A DNA stretch of 64,000 bases from Microbacterium croceum (GTDB lineage: Bacteria > Actinomycetota > Actinomycetes > Actinomycetales > Microbacteriaceae): the NCBI RefSeq assembly GCF_023091245.1, contig NZ_JAHWXN010000001.1, positions 1,798,001-1,862,000 of the forward strand, given 5' to 3'. Below are positions 9,025 to 17,105 of the stretch, one piece after another. Position 1 is the stretch's first letter. Each line of letters begins with the position of its first letter. Both the position numbers and the translations under genes were made by a program. The notes beneath the pieces are model-generated. The model ran no database searches. It saw nothing but the letters and a program-made list of their open reading frames with translations, and was not told where the DNA came from.

Positions 9025-10316
9025 TCCGGCGGCGGATGCTGCGCAGCGTCGTCGCCATCGCGGCGGTGACGGCATCCGTGATGCTGCTCGGGGCGACGGC
9101 GACGCCGGGGCCGGTCCCGGATGACCCGAGCGACCCGGTGCGCGCCTCGGAGTACTGGCTCGACGGTGCCCGCATCCGTGAGGCGTGGCAGACGACCCGC
9201 GGCGACGGCGTCACGATCGCCGTGATCGACACCGGTATCGGCATCGTGCCGGCGACCTTCGGCGACGCGGTCATCGGTGGGACCGACGTCTCCGGCACCG
9301 GAACCCCGGACGGTCGCACCCCTCTCGGCGCGATCGACGGCAACCACGGCTCCTGGGTGGCCTCGCTCGCTGCCGGACGCGGCGCTCCCGACGGCACCGG
9401 CATGATCGGAGTCGCTCCGGAGGCGAACCTCCTCTCGATCTCCGTCGGCTTCGGAGCGGCCGCCGCCGTTCCGTTCACGGAGCAGGTCGCGAAGGGTATG
9501 AGGTGGGCCGTCGACAACGGCGCCGACATCATCAACCTCTCCTTCACCACCAACACGCTCGACTGGGATGAGAGCTGGGACGACGCGTTCCTCTACGCCT
9601 TCGAGCACGACGTCGTGGTGGTCGTCGCGGCCGGCAACCGGGGGAGCGGCACGAGTATCATCGGAGCCCCCGCGACGATTCCCGGCGTTCTCACCGTCGG
9701 CGGCGTCGACCAGACCGGAACCGCGAGCGTGGAGGCGTCGACCCAGGGCATCACGATCGGGATCTCCGCGCCCAGCGAAGGACTGCTGGGAGTGTCGGCA
9801 GACGGCAAGCTGGCCTCGTGGAGCGGCACCAGCGGTGCGGCACCGATCGTCGCGGGTATCGCGGCCCTCATCCGCTCCGCGCACCCCGACATCAAGGCCA
9901 TCGACGTCATCAACCGCATCATCAAGACGGCCATCCCGGTGGACGGCGCCGAGAAGCCCAGCGATCCGCTCTACGGTTACGGGCTGGTCGATGCCGCCGC
10001 CGCGATCGATGCGGACCTTCCCGCCGTCGACAAGAACCCGATGGGCGACCTCGCCGAATGGGTGCGCCTGTTCCGTCGCGCAGAGGCCGAACCGCAGACC
10101 GAAGCGCCCATCACGCCGGTGGAGATCCCGCCGCTGCCGGACGCCGACGCGCCGACCGAACCCGGTTCACCGCTGCTTCCCAGTGCTGATTCACTGCGCT
10201 ACGGTACCCTGCCGCTCGTCGCGCTCACAGTCCCTGGTATCCTGATAGCGCTTGGCGTCACCGCTGCTGCCCGGCGCATCCGATCGGCGCGCTCTCTTCG
10301 TGCGCCAAAACCCTGA
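9021..10316 (+). CDS. Membrane-anchored S8 (subtilisin-like) serine protease, mycosin-like
   Basis: A 431-residue exported protease. An N-terminal signal segment (residues about 8-26) leads into a catalytic domain with the full triad: Asp70 in VIDTGIG, His109 in NHGSW and Ser271 in GTSGAAP, plus the oxyanion Asn in AAGNRGS. A Pro/Glu-rich linker (about 345-390) and a C-terminal transmembrane helix (about 398-418, LVALTVPGILIALGVTAA) followed by a basic end anchor it outside the membrane. This layout matches the mycosins of type VII secretion, though no ESX genes are nearby. The ATG at 9021 overlaps the DUF501 stop; a longer reading from 8973 exists but would run inside DUF501 without a signal-like start. 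Confidence 0.9.
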   Translation: MIRRRMLRSVVAIAAVTASVMLLGATATPGPVPDDPSDPVRASEYWLDGARIREAWQTTRGDGVTIAVIDTGIGIVPATFGDAVIGGTDVSGTGTPDGRTPLGAIDGNHGSWVASLAAGRGAPDGTGMIGVAPEANLLSISVGFGAAAAVPFTEQVAKGMRWAVDNGADIINLSFTTNTLDWDESWDDAFLYAFEHDVVVVVAAGNRGSGTSIIGAPATIPGVLTVGGVDQTGTASVEASTQGITIGISAPSEGLLGVSADGKLASWSGTSGAAPIVAGIAALIRSAHPDIKAIDVINRIIKTAIPVDGAEKPSDPLYGYGLVDAAAAIDADLPAVDKNPMGDLAEWVRLFRRAEAEPQTEAPITPVEIPPLPDADAPTEPGSPLLPSADSLRYGTLPLVALTVPGILIALGVTAAARRIRSARSLRAPKP

Positions 10317-10336
10317 CTCCAAGGAGTTGTCCCCCT

Positions 10337-11845
10337 GTGCCCAAGATTCTGATTGTCGGTGGCGGCTACGCCGGTTTCTACACCGCATGGAAGCTCGAGA
10401 AGCACCTCCGCAAGGGTGAGGCCGAGGTCACCATGGTGGACCCGCTGCCGTACATGACGTACCAGCCCTTCCTTCCCGAGGTCGCCGCCGGCTCGATCGA
10501 GGCTCGCCACTCCGTGGTCGCCCACCGTCGTCACCTCACGCGCACCAACGTGCTCACGGCGAAGGTGACCAACATCAACCACGCCGAGAAGACGGCGACG
10601 ATCACGCCGCCTGTGGGCGATCCGTACGAGTTCGCGTACGACCAGATCGTCGTGACCGCCGGTGCCGTCTCGCGCACGTTCCCGATCCCGGGCATCGCCG
10701 ACAACGCGATCGGTCTGAAGACGATCGAAGAAGCCGTCGCGATCCGCGACCGCGTCATGTCGAACTTCGACAAGGCCGCCTCGCTGCCCGCCGGTCCGGA
10801 GCGCGACCGCCTGCTCACGGTCGTCGTCGTCGGTGGTGGCTTCGCCGGCATCGAGGTGTTCGCCGAGCTCCGCTCGCTGGCCTCCTCGCTGGTGGGCAAG
10901 TACCCGCAGCTGCGCTTCGAGGACACGCACTTCCACCTCATCGAGGCGATGGGCCGCATCATGCCCGAGGTCTCGCTGCAGACGAGCGAGTGGGTGCTCA
11001 AGGACCTCGCCAAGCGCGGTGCCAACGTGCACCTTGACACGCAGCTCACCAGTGCGGTCGACGGCAACGTCGAGCTCTCCACGGGCGAGGTCATCCCGAC
11101 CGACGTCATCGTCTGGACCGCTGGTGTCATGGCCAACCCGACCGTCGTCCGCGGCGGAGACCTTCCGGTCGAGGAGCGCGGTCGCATCCAGACCCGCGCC
11201 GACCTGCGCGTCGGAACCCCGGAGGCTTTCGTCGAGGGCGCCTGGGCCGCCGGTGACGTGTCGGCCGTTCCCGACCTGTCCGGTGGCGGCGTCGGCGGCT
11301 TCTGCGTGCCGAACGCCCAGCACGCCGTGCGTCAGGCGAAGCTGCTCGCGAAGAACCTCGTCGCCGTGCTCCGTGGAGAGGACCCCAAGGAGTACGTCCA
11401 CAAGAACCTGGGTGCCGTCGCCGGTCTCGGCCTCTACAACGGTGTCTTCCAGTCCGGCAAGATCGCCCTCAAGGGCTTCGTCGCCTGGGTCGCGCACCGT
11501 GGCTACCACGGCCTCGCGATGCCCACGTGGGAGCGCAAGTTCCGCGTGATCTGGGGCTGGTGGAACAACCTGTGGCTCGGCCGCGACCTCGTGAACCTCG
11601 AGACCGTGCAGAACCCGCGCTACGTGTTCGAGGAGTTCGCCGCCCGTCCGCGTCCGGCTGCCGATGCTGCTCCGGCCGCCGCGAAGGCTCCGGCTGCGAA
11701 GAAGGCTCCTGCGGCCAAGGCGTCTGCTGCCGACAAGGCTGCCGCCGACACGGCCGAGGTCGCGGAGAAGGCACCGGCCAAGAAGGCTCCGGCGAAGAAG
11801 GCTCCTGCCAAGAAGCCCGTCGCCGAGAAGGCTGCCGCCAAGTAG
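10337..11845 (+). CDS. ndh: Type II NADH dehydrogenase
   Basis: A peripheral membrane flavoprotein (502 residues) that passes electrons from NADH to menaquinone without pumping protons. The FAD-binding motif is GGGYAGFYTAW near residues 8-18, the NADH-binding motif is VVVGGGFAGIEVF in the middle, and a late AAGDVSAVPDLS contacts FAD. GTG start with GGAG upstream. Unusually, the last 65 residues or so are an alanine/lysine/proline tail with KKAPAKKAPAKK repeats, like histone H1 tails, absent from most NDH-2 enzymes and probably mediating contacts with membrane lipids or nucleic acid. A strong terminator follows at 11864-11895. Confidence 0.93.
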   Translation: MPKILIVGGGYAGFYTAWKLEKHLRKGEAEVTMVDPLPYMTYQPFLPEVAAGSIEARHSVVAHRRHLTRTNVLTAKVTNINHAEKTATITPPVGDPYEFAYDQIVVTAGAVSRTFPIPGIADNAIGLKTIEEAVAIRDRVMSNFDKAASLPAGPERDRLLTVVVVGGGFAGIEVFAELRSLASSLVGKYPQLRFEDTHFHLIEAMGRIMPEVSLQTSEWVLKDLAKRGANVHLDTQLTSAVDGNVELSTGEVIPTDVIVWTAGVMANPTVVRGGDLPVEERGRIQTRADLRVGTPEAFVEGAWAAGDVSAVPDLSGGGVGGFCVPNAQHAVRQAKLLAKNLVAVLRGEDPKEYVHKNLGAVAGLGLYNGVFQSGKIALKGFVAWVAHRGYHGLAMPTWERKFRVIWGWWNNLWLGRDLVNLETVQNPRYVFEEFAARPRPAADAAPAAAKAPAAKKAPAAKASAADKAAADTAEVAEKAPAKKAPAKKAPAKKPVAEKAAAK

Positions 11846-11863
11846 TCCGCAGCGTCTCACATC

Positions 11864-11895
11864 GAAAGGCCCTCCCCGCGCGGGGAGGGCCTTTC
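11864..11895 (+). terminator. Terminator of ndh
   Basis: A perfect 16-base-pair self-complementary sequence centred at 11879/11880, core GGCCCTCCCCGC, with AAA on the left and TTTC on the right. It lies 18 bases after the ndh stop. The rest of the 257-base gap to dedA holds no other feature apart from a possible TACCCT -10 at 12063-12068. Confidence 0.9.
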
Positions 11896-12102
11896 GCGTT
11901 TCCGCGCGCTCGCGGTGCCCCTGCCGTCGTCCTGACGGGGTGGCTCCCGCCGGTCCGCTTCGCCCCACGAAGGTCGACTGCCTGGGGCGATCTCGGGCGT
12001 CGCGCGGCGCTGTTCGGCAGATGAACGCCCGAACACCTGAACGCCCCACTCAGCCGCGTCTTCTACCCTGTTCCCACAGCCCCTGACAGAGACGAGCCCT
12101 TC

Positions 12103-12804
12103 ATGAGCCCCGCCGCTGCCGTCGCGACAGCCGCCGACCACGGTTTCACCGGACTGACCGGTTTTGCCGCCGATATCCTCACCGCTCTCGGAGACATCGG
12201 CGTCGGGGTGCTGGTGTTCATCGAGGTGCTGATCCCGCCCATCCCCAGCGAGGTGATCCTGCCGTTCGCGGGCTACCTGAGCCAGAGCGGCGATCTGCAC
12301 CTCGGCTGGCTCATCTTCTGGAGCACGCTCGCCTCGTGGATCGGTGCGTTGCTGCTCTACGCACTGGGGCGCGCCATCGGAATGGAACGGGCCGTGCGGC
12401 TGCTCGCGGCCACCCGCCTGGTCAGCAGGTCGGATCTGGATCGAGGGGCGCACTGGTTCGCGCGCAGCGGCGGATGGACGGTGCTGGTCGGCCGGATGGT
12501 GCCAGGAGTCCGGAGCTTGATCTCGATACCGGCCGGTGCCTCGCGCATGGGCCTGGTGCGCTTCAGCATGTACACGATCATCGGCAGCGGTCTCTGGAAC
12601 GCGATGCTCATCGGTGCCGGCGCCGCGCTCGGCACTCAGCACGAGAAGCTCGAGAGCTACCTCGGCTATCTCGACTACGTCGTGTACACCGCGATCGCGG
12701 GGGCGCTGATCGTGCTCGTCATCCGTCGTATCCGCGAGGCGAGCACACTACGCTCGCGCACAGCGCGGGCCGACGCAGCCACGATCGACGCCGCGGGAGA
12801 GTGA
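12103..12804 (+). CDS. DedA-family membrane protein
   Basis: A 233-residue polytopic protein of the DedA/SNARE-associated (VTT domain) family, which includes undecaprenyl-phosphate and C55/phosphatidyl flippases. The family core is clear: EVLIPPIPSEVILPFAGYL around residues 45-63 (re-entrant loop with the acidic residue) and GRMVPGVRSLISIPAG around residues 129-144, whose arginine pair is essential in DedA proteins. About five hydrophobic helices. The start ATG has no clear ribosome site. The stop lies three bases from the 3' end of the tRNA on the other strand. Confidence 0.9.
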   Translation: MSPAAAVATAADHGFTGLTGFAADILTALGDIGVGVLVFIEVLIPPIPSEVILPFAGYLSQSGDLHLGWLIFWSTLASWIGALLLYALGRAIGMERAVRLLAATRLVSRSDLDRGAHWFARSGGWTVLVGRMVPGVRSLISIPAGASRMGLVRFSMYTIIGSGLWNAMLIGAGAALGTQHEKLESYLGYLDYVVYTAIAGALIVLVIRRIREASTLRSRTARADAATIDAAGE

Positions 12805-12807
12805 GCG

Positions 12808-12880
12808 TACCCCCGGTCGGACTCGAACCGACACTGAAGCGATTTTAAGTCGCCTGCCTCTGCCATTGGGCTACGGGGGC
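12808..12880 (-). tRNA. tRNA with anticodon UAA (leucine codon UUA), short variable loop
   Basis: The minus strand folds into a cloverleaf: acceptor GCCCCCG with CGGGGGU, a D arm closed by GCC/GGC, anticodon stem GGCGA/UCGCU with loop CUUAAAA (anticodon UAA at 12845-12847), a five-base variable loop UCAGU, and T arm GUCGG-UUCGAGU-CCGAC; discriminator base A, CCA not encoded. UAA reads the leucine codon UUA, but bacterial leucine tRNAs normally have a long variable arm (type II). This one is type I in size and has a G1-U72 wobble pair. Charging specificity is therefore not certain. Confidence 0.85.
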
Positions 12881-12971
12881 GTCGTCCTCGCCAGCCTATC
12901 GGGGGAGGAGGTGCTGCTACGGGGTGTCGTGAGACGTGATCCGGCGTACGGTCAGGCCGTAGGGTGGGGGA

Positions 12972-14219
12972 GTGCTCGATCTCACCGATGAACTGAGCCC
13001 CGTCGAGGGCGCCCTCGCTGTCGCTCCGGAGTGGCAGGATCCCGCCCGCTACTGGCCGCGACTGTCCGCCGCGACCGGCCATCTTCCTGCCCCGGTGGCG
13101 GTGATCGATCGGGAGGCGCTGCGCTACAACGCGATGGATCTGCTCGTCCGTTCGGGTGGGCTCCCCATCCGTGTGGCCTCGAAGTCGGTCCGCGTGCGGG
13201 CGGTGCTGGATGCGGTGCTGCGACTGCCGGGATACCGCGGCATCCTCGCGTTCACCCTCGCCGAAGCGCTCTGGCTCGCCGAGGACCATGACGACATCAT
13301 GCTGGGGTATCCCACCGTCGACCGTGCGGGTCTCGGGCAGCTCTTCGCGGACGAGCGCGCTGCGCAGCGCGTCACTCTCATGATCGACGACCCCGTGCAC
13401 CTCGATGTCATCGACAGCGTGGCCGGTCCGGCGGAGCGACCGGAGATCCGGGTCGCGATCGATGTGGACGCCTCCTGGCGGTCGGCCGTGCTCGGCCACA
13501 TCGGCGTGCGTCGCTCTGCGCTCTTCAGCGCGGGCGAAGTCGTCGCCTTCGCCCGCAAGGTGGTCGCGCGACCGGGCTTCCGCCTCGTGGGCCTCCAGAT
13601 GTACGACGCGCAGATCGCCGGCCAGGGGGATGATGCCGGACCGGATGCACCCCTGATCCGCCTCGTGCAGGCGCGCTCCCGTGCGGAGCTGCGGGAGCGA
13701 CGGGCGGCCATCGTCGACGCGGTGAGCGGCGTCGCGGCGTTGGAGATCATCAACGGCGGCGGCACGGGTTCGCTCGAGTTCACCGGCAGCGACGAGTCCC
13801 TGACCGAAGCCAGCGCCGGAAGCGGTCTGCTCGGCGGCCACCTGTTCGACGGCTATCGCTCGTTCCAGCCGGCACCTGCCTCGGCGTTCGCGTTCGACGT
13901 CGTCCGGCGTCCTGCTGCCGACATCGCGACGGTGCTCGGCGGCGGATGGATCGCCTCCGGACCTCCCGTGGCGTCGCGTCAACCCCTGCCGGCGTGGCCG
14001 CAGGGATTGCACACCCTGCCGCGCGAGGCAGCCGGCGAGGTGCAGACTCCACTCCAGGGCAGAGCAGCATCGAGCCTGGGCGTGGGGGACCGGGTCTGGT
14101 TCCGGCACTCCAAGAGCGGTGAGCCCGCCGAGCGTATCGAGCAGTATCACCTGGTGTCGGGGGACGAGGTCATCGACGAACTGCCCACGTACCGCGGCGA
14201 GGGAAAGGCGTTCCTGTGA
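12972..14219 (+). CDS. PLP-dependent amino-acid deaminase/aldolase (alanine-racemase-fold N-domain)
   Basis: A 415-residue enzyme of the D-threonine aldolase/D-serine dehydratase-like group. The PLP lysine is in IRVASKSVRV near residue 62, after the family strand PVAVIDREALRYN. The glycine-rich phosphate-binding INGGGTGSLE lies near residue 261, and the C-terminal beta domain (VGDRVWFRHSKSGEPAER) carries the metal/substrate histidine region. Such enzymes break D- or beta-hydroxy amino acids. The TAGGGT hexamer at 12960-12965 ends six bases before the GTG start, so it is probably leaderless. The stop overlaps the next start as GTGA, coupling it to the FAD oxidase. Confidence 0.82.
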   Translation: MLDLTDELSPVEGALAVAPEWQDPARYWPRLSAATGHLPAPVAVIDREALRYNAMDLLVRSGGLPIRVASKSVRVRAVLDAVLRLPGYRGILAFTLAEALWLAEDHDDIMLGYPTVDRAGLGQLFADERAAQRVTLMIDDPVHLDVIDSVAGPAERPEIRVAIDVDASWRSAVLGHIGVRRSALFSAGEVVAFARKVVARPGFRLVGLQMYDAQIAGQGDDAGPDAPLIRLVQARSRAELRERRAAIVDAVSGVAALEIINGGGTGSLEFTGSDESLTEASAGSGLLGGHLFDGYRSFQPAPASAFAFDVVRRPAADIATVLGGGWIASGPPVASRQPLPAWPQGLHTLPREAAGEVQTPLQGRAASSLGVGDRVWFRHSKSGEPAERIEQYHLVSGDEVIDELPTYRGEGKAFL

Positions 14220-15529
14220 CGAGGATCGGTGGGACGTGGCAGAACTGGGCACGCTCGGCATCGGTCCGACCGGTACGCGTGGAACGCCCGAGAAGCCCGG
14301 AGGGGGTGCAGCGCGCCGTCCAGGCCGCGGCGTCTCAGGGCCTCGCCATCAAGGCGGTCGGTTCCGGGCACAGCTTCACCGGGATCGCAGTCGCCCCCGG
14401 GGTACTGCTTGAGCTCGACGACCTGCACGGCCTGGTCTCCGCGGATGCTGCCACCGGTCGGGTCAGGCTTCTCGCCGGCACGCGGCTGCACCGCATTCCC
14501 GGACTGCTGGCGCCCTACGGTCTCGCGATGCAGAACCTCGGCGACATCGATCGACAGTCGATCTCGGGTGCGATCTCCACGGGCACTCATGGGACCGGCG
14601 CCGGCTACGGTGGTCTGGCGACCCAGGTCGTCGGCATCACCCTGGTCACCGCGGCGGGCGAGTTCCTGCGCATCGATGAGGAGCAGAACAGCGAGCTGCT
14701 GCCGGCTGTCGCCCTCGGCCTCGGCGCGCTCGGGATCATCGTGGAGGTGACGCTGCAGTGCGTGCCCTCGTTCGTCATGCACGCGATCGACGAGCCCGCA
14801 CCCCTGGACGACGTGCTCGCGACGCTCGACGAGCGGGTGGCGGCGTCCGATCACTTCGAGTTCTACTGGTTCCCACACACCGACGTCGCTCTCACCAAGC
14901 GGCAGACGCGACTCCCGGAGTCCACGGTGCGGCAGCCGCTCCCGATCGTCGGAAAGTGGGTCGACGAGACCCTGCTGTCCAACGGCGTATACCGGGTGGT
15001 CTGCGCGGCGGGGCAGGTGGTGCCCGCCGTGACGCCGCCGTTCAGCCGACTGGCGGTGAAGCTCACGGGGAACCGCGAGTACACCGACCTGTCGAACCGG
15101 GTGCTGACGCAGAGCCGCACCGTGCGCTTCCGGGAGATGGAGTACGCGCTGCCTGCGGAGAACGTCGTGTCGGCGTTCCGCGCGGTGCAGGCGCTGATCG
15201 CGCAGCGCGGCTGGCGAATCGAGTTCCCGATCGAGGTACGGTTCGCCGCCGAGGACGACCGGTGGCTCTCGACCGCGCACGGCCGCGCATCGGGGTACAT
15301 CGCCGTGCACCGCTACTGGCGTGCCGACCCCACGGTGTACTTCGAAGCCGTGGAGGAGATCATGCTCGCGCACGGCGGTCGTCCGCACTGGGGCAAGCTC
15401 CACACGCTGGACGCCGGGCAGCTGCGGGAACGCTATCCGCGGTTCGACGACTTCCTCGCACTCCGGGACCGGCTCGATCCGGAGCGCCGCTTCGGCAACC
15501 GCTACCTCGAGCGGGTGCTCGGAGCCTGA
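14216..15529 (+). CDS. D-arabinono-1,4-lactone oxidase-type FAD enzyme
   Basis: A 437-residue flavoprotein of the aldonolactone oxidase family. The PCMH FAD domain has KAVGSGHSFTG near residues 46-56, whose histidine carries covalent FAD in this family, and SISGAISTGTHGTG near 116-129. The C-terminal ALO domain ends with the expected HWGKLHTLDAGQLRERYP and FGNRYLE. It oxidises a sugar lactone or an alditol with oxygen or another acceptor; the exact substrate is unknown. The GTG start overlaps the upstream deaminase gene, suggesting one operon. Gulono- and alditol oxidases are the alternatives. Confidence 0.85.
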   Translation: MTRIGGTWQNWARSASVRPVRVERPRSPEGVQRAVQAAASQGLAIKAVGSGHSFTGIAVAPGVLLELDDLHGLVSADAATGRVRLLAGTRLHRIPGLLAPYGLAMQNLGDIDRQSISGAISTGTHGTGAGYGGLATQVVGITLVTAAGEFLRIDEEQNSELLPAVALGLGALGIIVEVTLQCVPSFVMHAIDEPAPLDDVLATLDERVAASDHFEFYWFPHTDVALTKRQTRLPESTVRQPLPIVGKWVDETLLSNGVYRVVCAAGQVVPAVTPPFSRLAVKLTGNREYTDLSNRVLTQSRTVRFREMEYALPAENVVSAFRAVQALIAQRGWRIEFPIEVRFAAEDDRWLSTAHGRASGYIAVHRYWRADPTVYFEAVEEIMLAHGGRPHWGKLHTLDAGQLRERYPRFDDFLALRDRLDPERRFGNRYLERVLGA

Positions 15530-15620
15530 GGCAGATTCACAGCCGCGGCGTGCAGCGCGCCCAGTACACGTGCAGAGAGCGCCGATAGGATGAGACAAAA
15601 CGAGGAAGGGTGGGCCTCTG

Positions 15621-16187
15621 ATGGAATGGCTTGTGCCAGTACTGATCGTCGTCGGCGTGATCCTGCTGGTCGGGATCTACCTGTGGGCGACGTACAACTC
15701 GCTGGTGCAGCTGAACGTCAGAGTCGACGAAGCATGGAGCGGCATCACGGTGCAGCTGAAGCGACGAGCCGATCTCATCCCGAACCTCATCGAGACGGTC
15801 AAGGGTTATGCCTCCCACGAGAAGGCGGTCTTCGAGAACGTCACCCGTGCGCGTGCCGAGACTCTGAACGCCGGCAGCCCGGGCGCCGCCGGCATCGCCG
15901 AAGGGCACCTGCAGCAGGCGCTGCGCAGCCTGTTCGCGGTCGCTGAGGCGTACCCGCAGCTGCAGGCCAGCCAGAACTTCCTCCAGGTGCAGCAGGCGCT
16001 GGTCGACACCGAGGACAAGATCCAGGCGGCCCGTCGCTTCTACAACGGCGGGGTGCGGGAGCTGAACACCAAGATCAAGGTGTTCCCCAACAACCTGTTC
16101 GCCAAGAGCCTCGGCTTCACCGAGCGCGAGTTCTTCGAGGTCGCAGACAGCGGGGCGATCTCTGAGCCGCCGCGCGTCCAGTTCTGA
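15621..16187 (+). CDS. LemA-family protein
   Basis: A 188-residue membrane-anchored protein. One N-terminal helix (residues about 3-24) is followed by the LemA coiled-coil bundle with its signature NSLVQLNVRVDEAWSGI, LKRRADLIPNLIETVKGYA and the terminal FNTKIKVFPNNLFAKSLGF-like segment. LemA proteins are widespread and of unclear role. The start ATG is 18 bases after a GAGGAAGGG site, and a TAGGAT hexamer at 15585-15590 is a likely -10, so it has a short leader. No usual LemA partner (TPM domain, HtpX) is next to it here. Confidence 0.92.
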   Translation: MEWLVPVLIVVGVILLVGIYLWATYNSLVQLNVRVDEAWSGITVQLKRRADLIPNLIETVKGYASHEKAVFENVTRARAETLNAGSPGAAGIAEGHLQQALRSLFAVAEAYPQLQASQNFLQVQQALVDTEDKIQAARRFYNGGVRELNTKIKVFPNNLFAKSLGFTEREFFEVADSGAISEPPRVQF

Positions 16188-16202
16188 CGCCGACCGTCTG
16201 CG

Positions 16203-17105
16203 TCACCACGGCGCGAGGACGATGTTCGTCGCGGTGAAGGAGACGTCTCCGCGCACGAGCCAGGACTCGGTGCGGTACGTCGTCGTGCGCGGGCTGCCGT
16301 CCTGACCGGTGCCGGTGACCGTCGCGACCAGGACCCCGTCCGTCGCGTCGAAGTGCGTCGTGGTGAGCGTCAGTGACGGCGGGGCCTCGATGCGATACCG
16401 GATGTCGCTGACGGCGCGGAATTCCGTACCCCAGGGGATGCGGATGCCGCACCCGGCGGGAATCTCGGCCCCGCCGGTCGTGCACTCGGCGAGGCGTTCC
16501 TCCAACGCGGACTGCGCCGCCTCCGTCGCCTCGGGGAGCAGAGCCGCGTCGAGTGACACCTCAGCCGTCTCCCCGGGAAGCACGATCACCTCCGCCTCTC
16601 CCGAGAGCAGCTCCCGGGGCGCCGGCGCGACCGTGTAGACCGCGGGGAACAGAGCAGCGTCCTCGCCGATCGCGAAGGTCGCGTCGCCGATCATGAAGAA
16701 GGCCCCCGTTGACGCGTCGGCCTGCACGGACCCGCGGCCGGCGGCGTCGACCCGCCAACGGCCCTCGGTCCGCGACAGCGGCAGCGATGCCGTGCGCGTC
16801 TCGCCGGCGAGGACGAATGAGACCTCCGCTGTCGCCGTGTCGCCGCTCTGATCCACAGCGGTCGTCGCCGGGTCCTCGATGCGCTCGTCTGCCGCGGCGA
16901 ATGCCGTCAGGGATGTCTCGGACGCCTTCGTGCTCACAGATGCGAGGGCAGCGGCGTCGCCGGACTCGAGCGCGCGCAGGTAGGAGAGCGCGGTGTCCTC
17001 TGCCGACGCAGGACGACTCGACACCTGCCAGATCCACAGTCCGGCCCCGATGAGCAGCACCAGCCCGGCTGCGCTCGCGAGGATCCACACGCGGCGGCGC
17101 GTCAT
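16203..17105 (-). CDS. Membrane-anchored NTF2-like/DUF4878-type protein, unknown function
   Basis: A 300-residue protein with a single N-terminal membrane anchor (residues 6-26, VWILASAAGLVLLIGAGLWIW), then an extracytoplasmic region starting with the pattern AEDTALSYLRALESGDAAAL, typical of small NTF2-like domains (Lumazine-binding/DUF4878 type). Two cysteines (CTTGG and AGCGI) are spaced to form a disulfide. The ATG at 17105 overlaps the stop of the upstream YcaQ-like gene as ATGA, so the two are one transcription unit. Function unknown; membrane-tethered NTF2-like proteins often sit beside peptidoglycan or secretion factors. Confidence 0.7.
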   Translation of the reverse strand: MTRRRVWILASAAGLVLLIGAGLWIWQVSSRPASAEDTALSYLRALESGDAAALASVSTKASETSLTAFAAADERIEDPATTAVDQSGDTATAEVSFVLAGETRTASLPLSRTEGRWRVDAAGRGSVQADASTGAFFMIGDATFAIGEDAALFPAVYTVAPAPRELLSGEAEVIVLPGETAEVSLDAALLPEATEAAQSALEERLAECTTGGAEIPAGCGIRIPWGTEFRAVSDIRYRIEAPPSLTLTTTHFDATDGVLVATVTGTGQDGSPRTTTYRTESWLVRGDVSFTATNIVLAPW

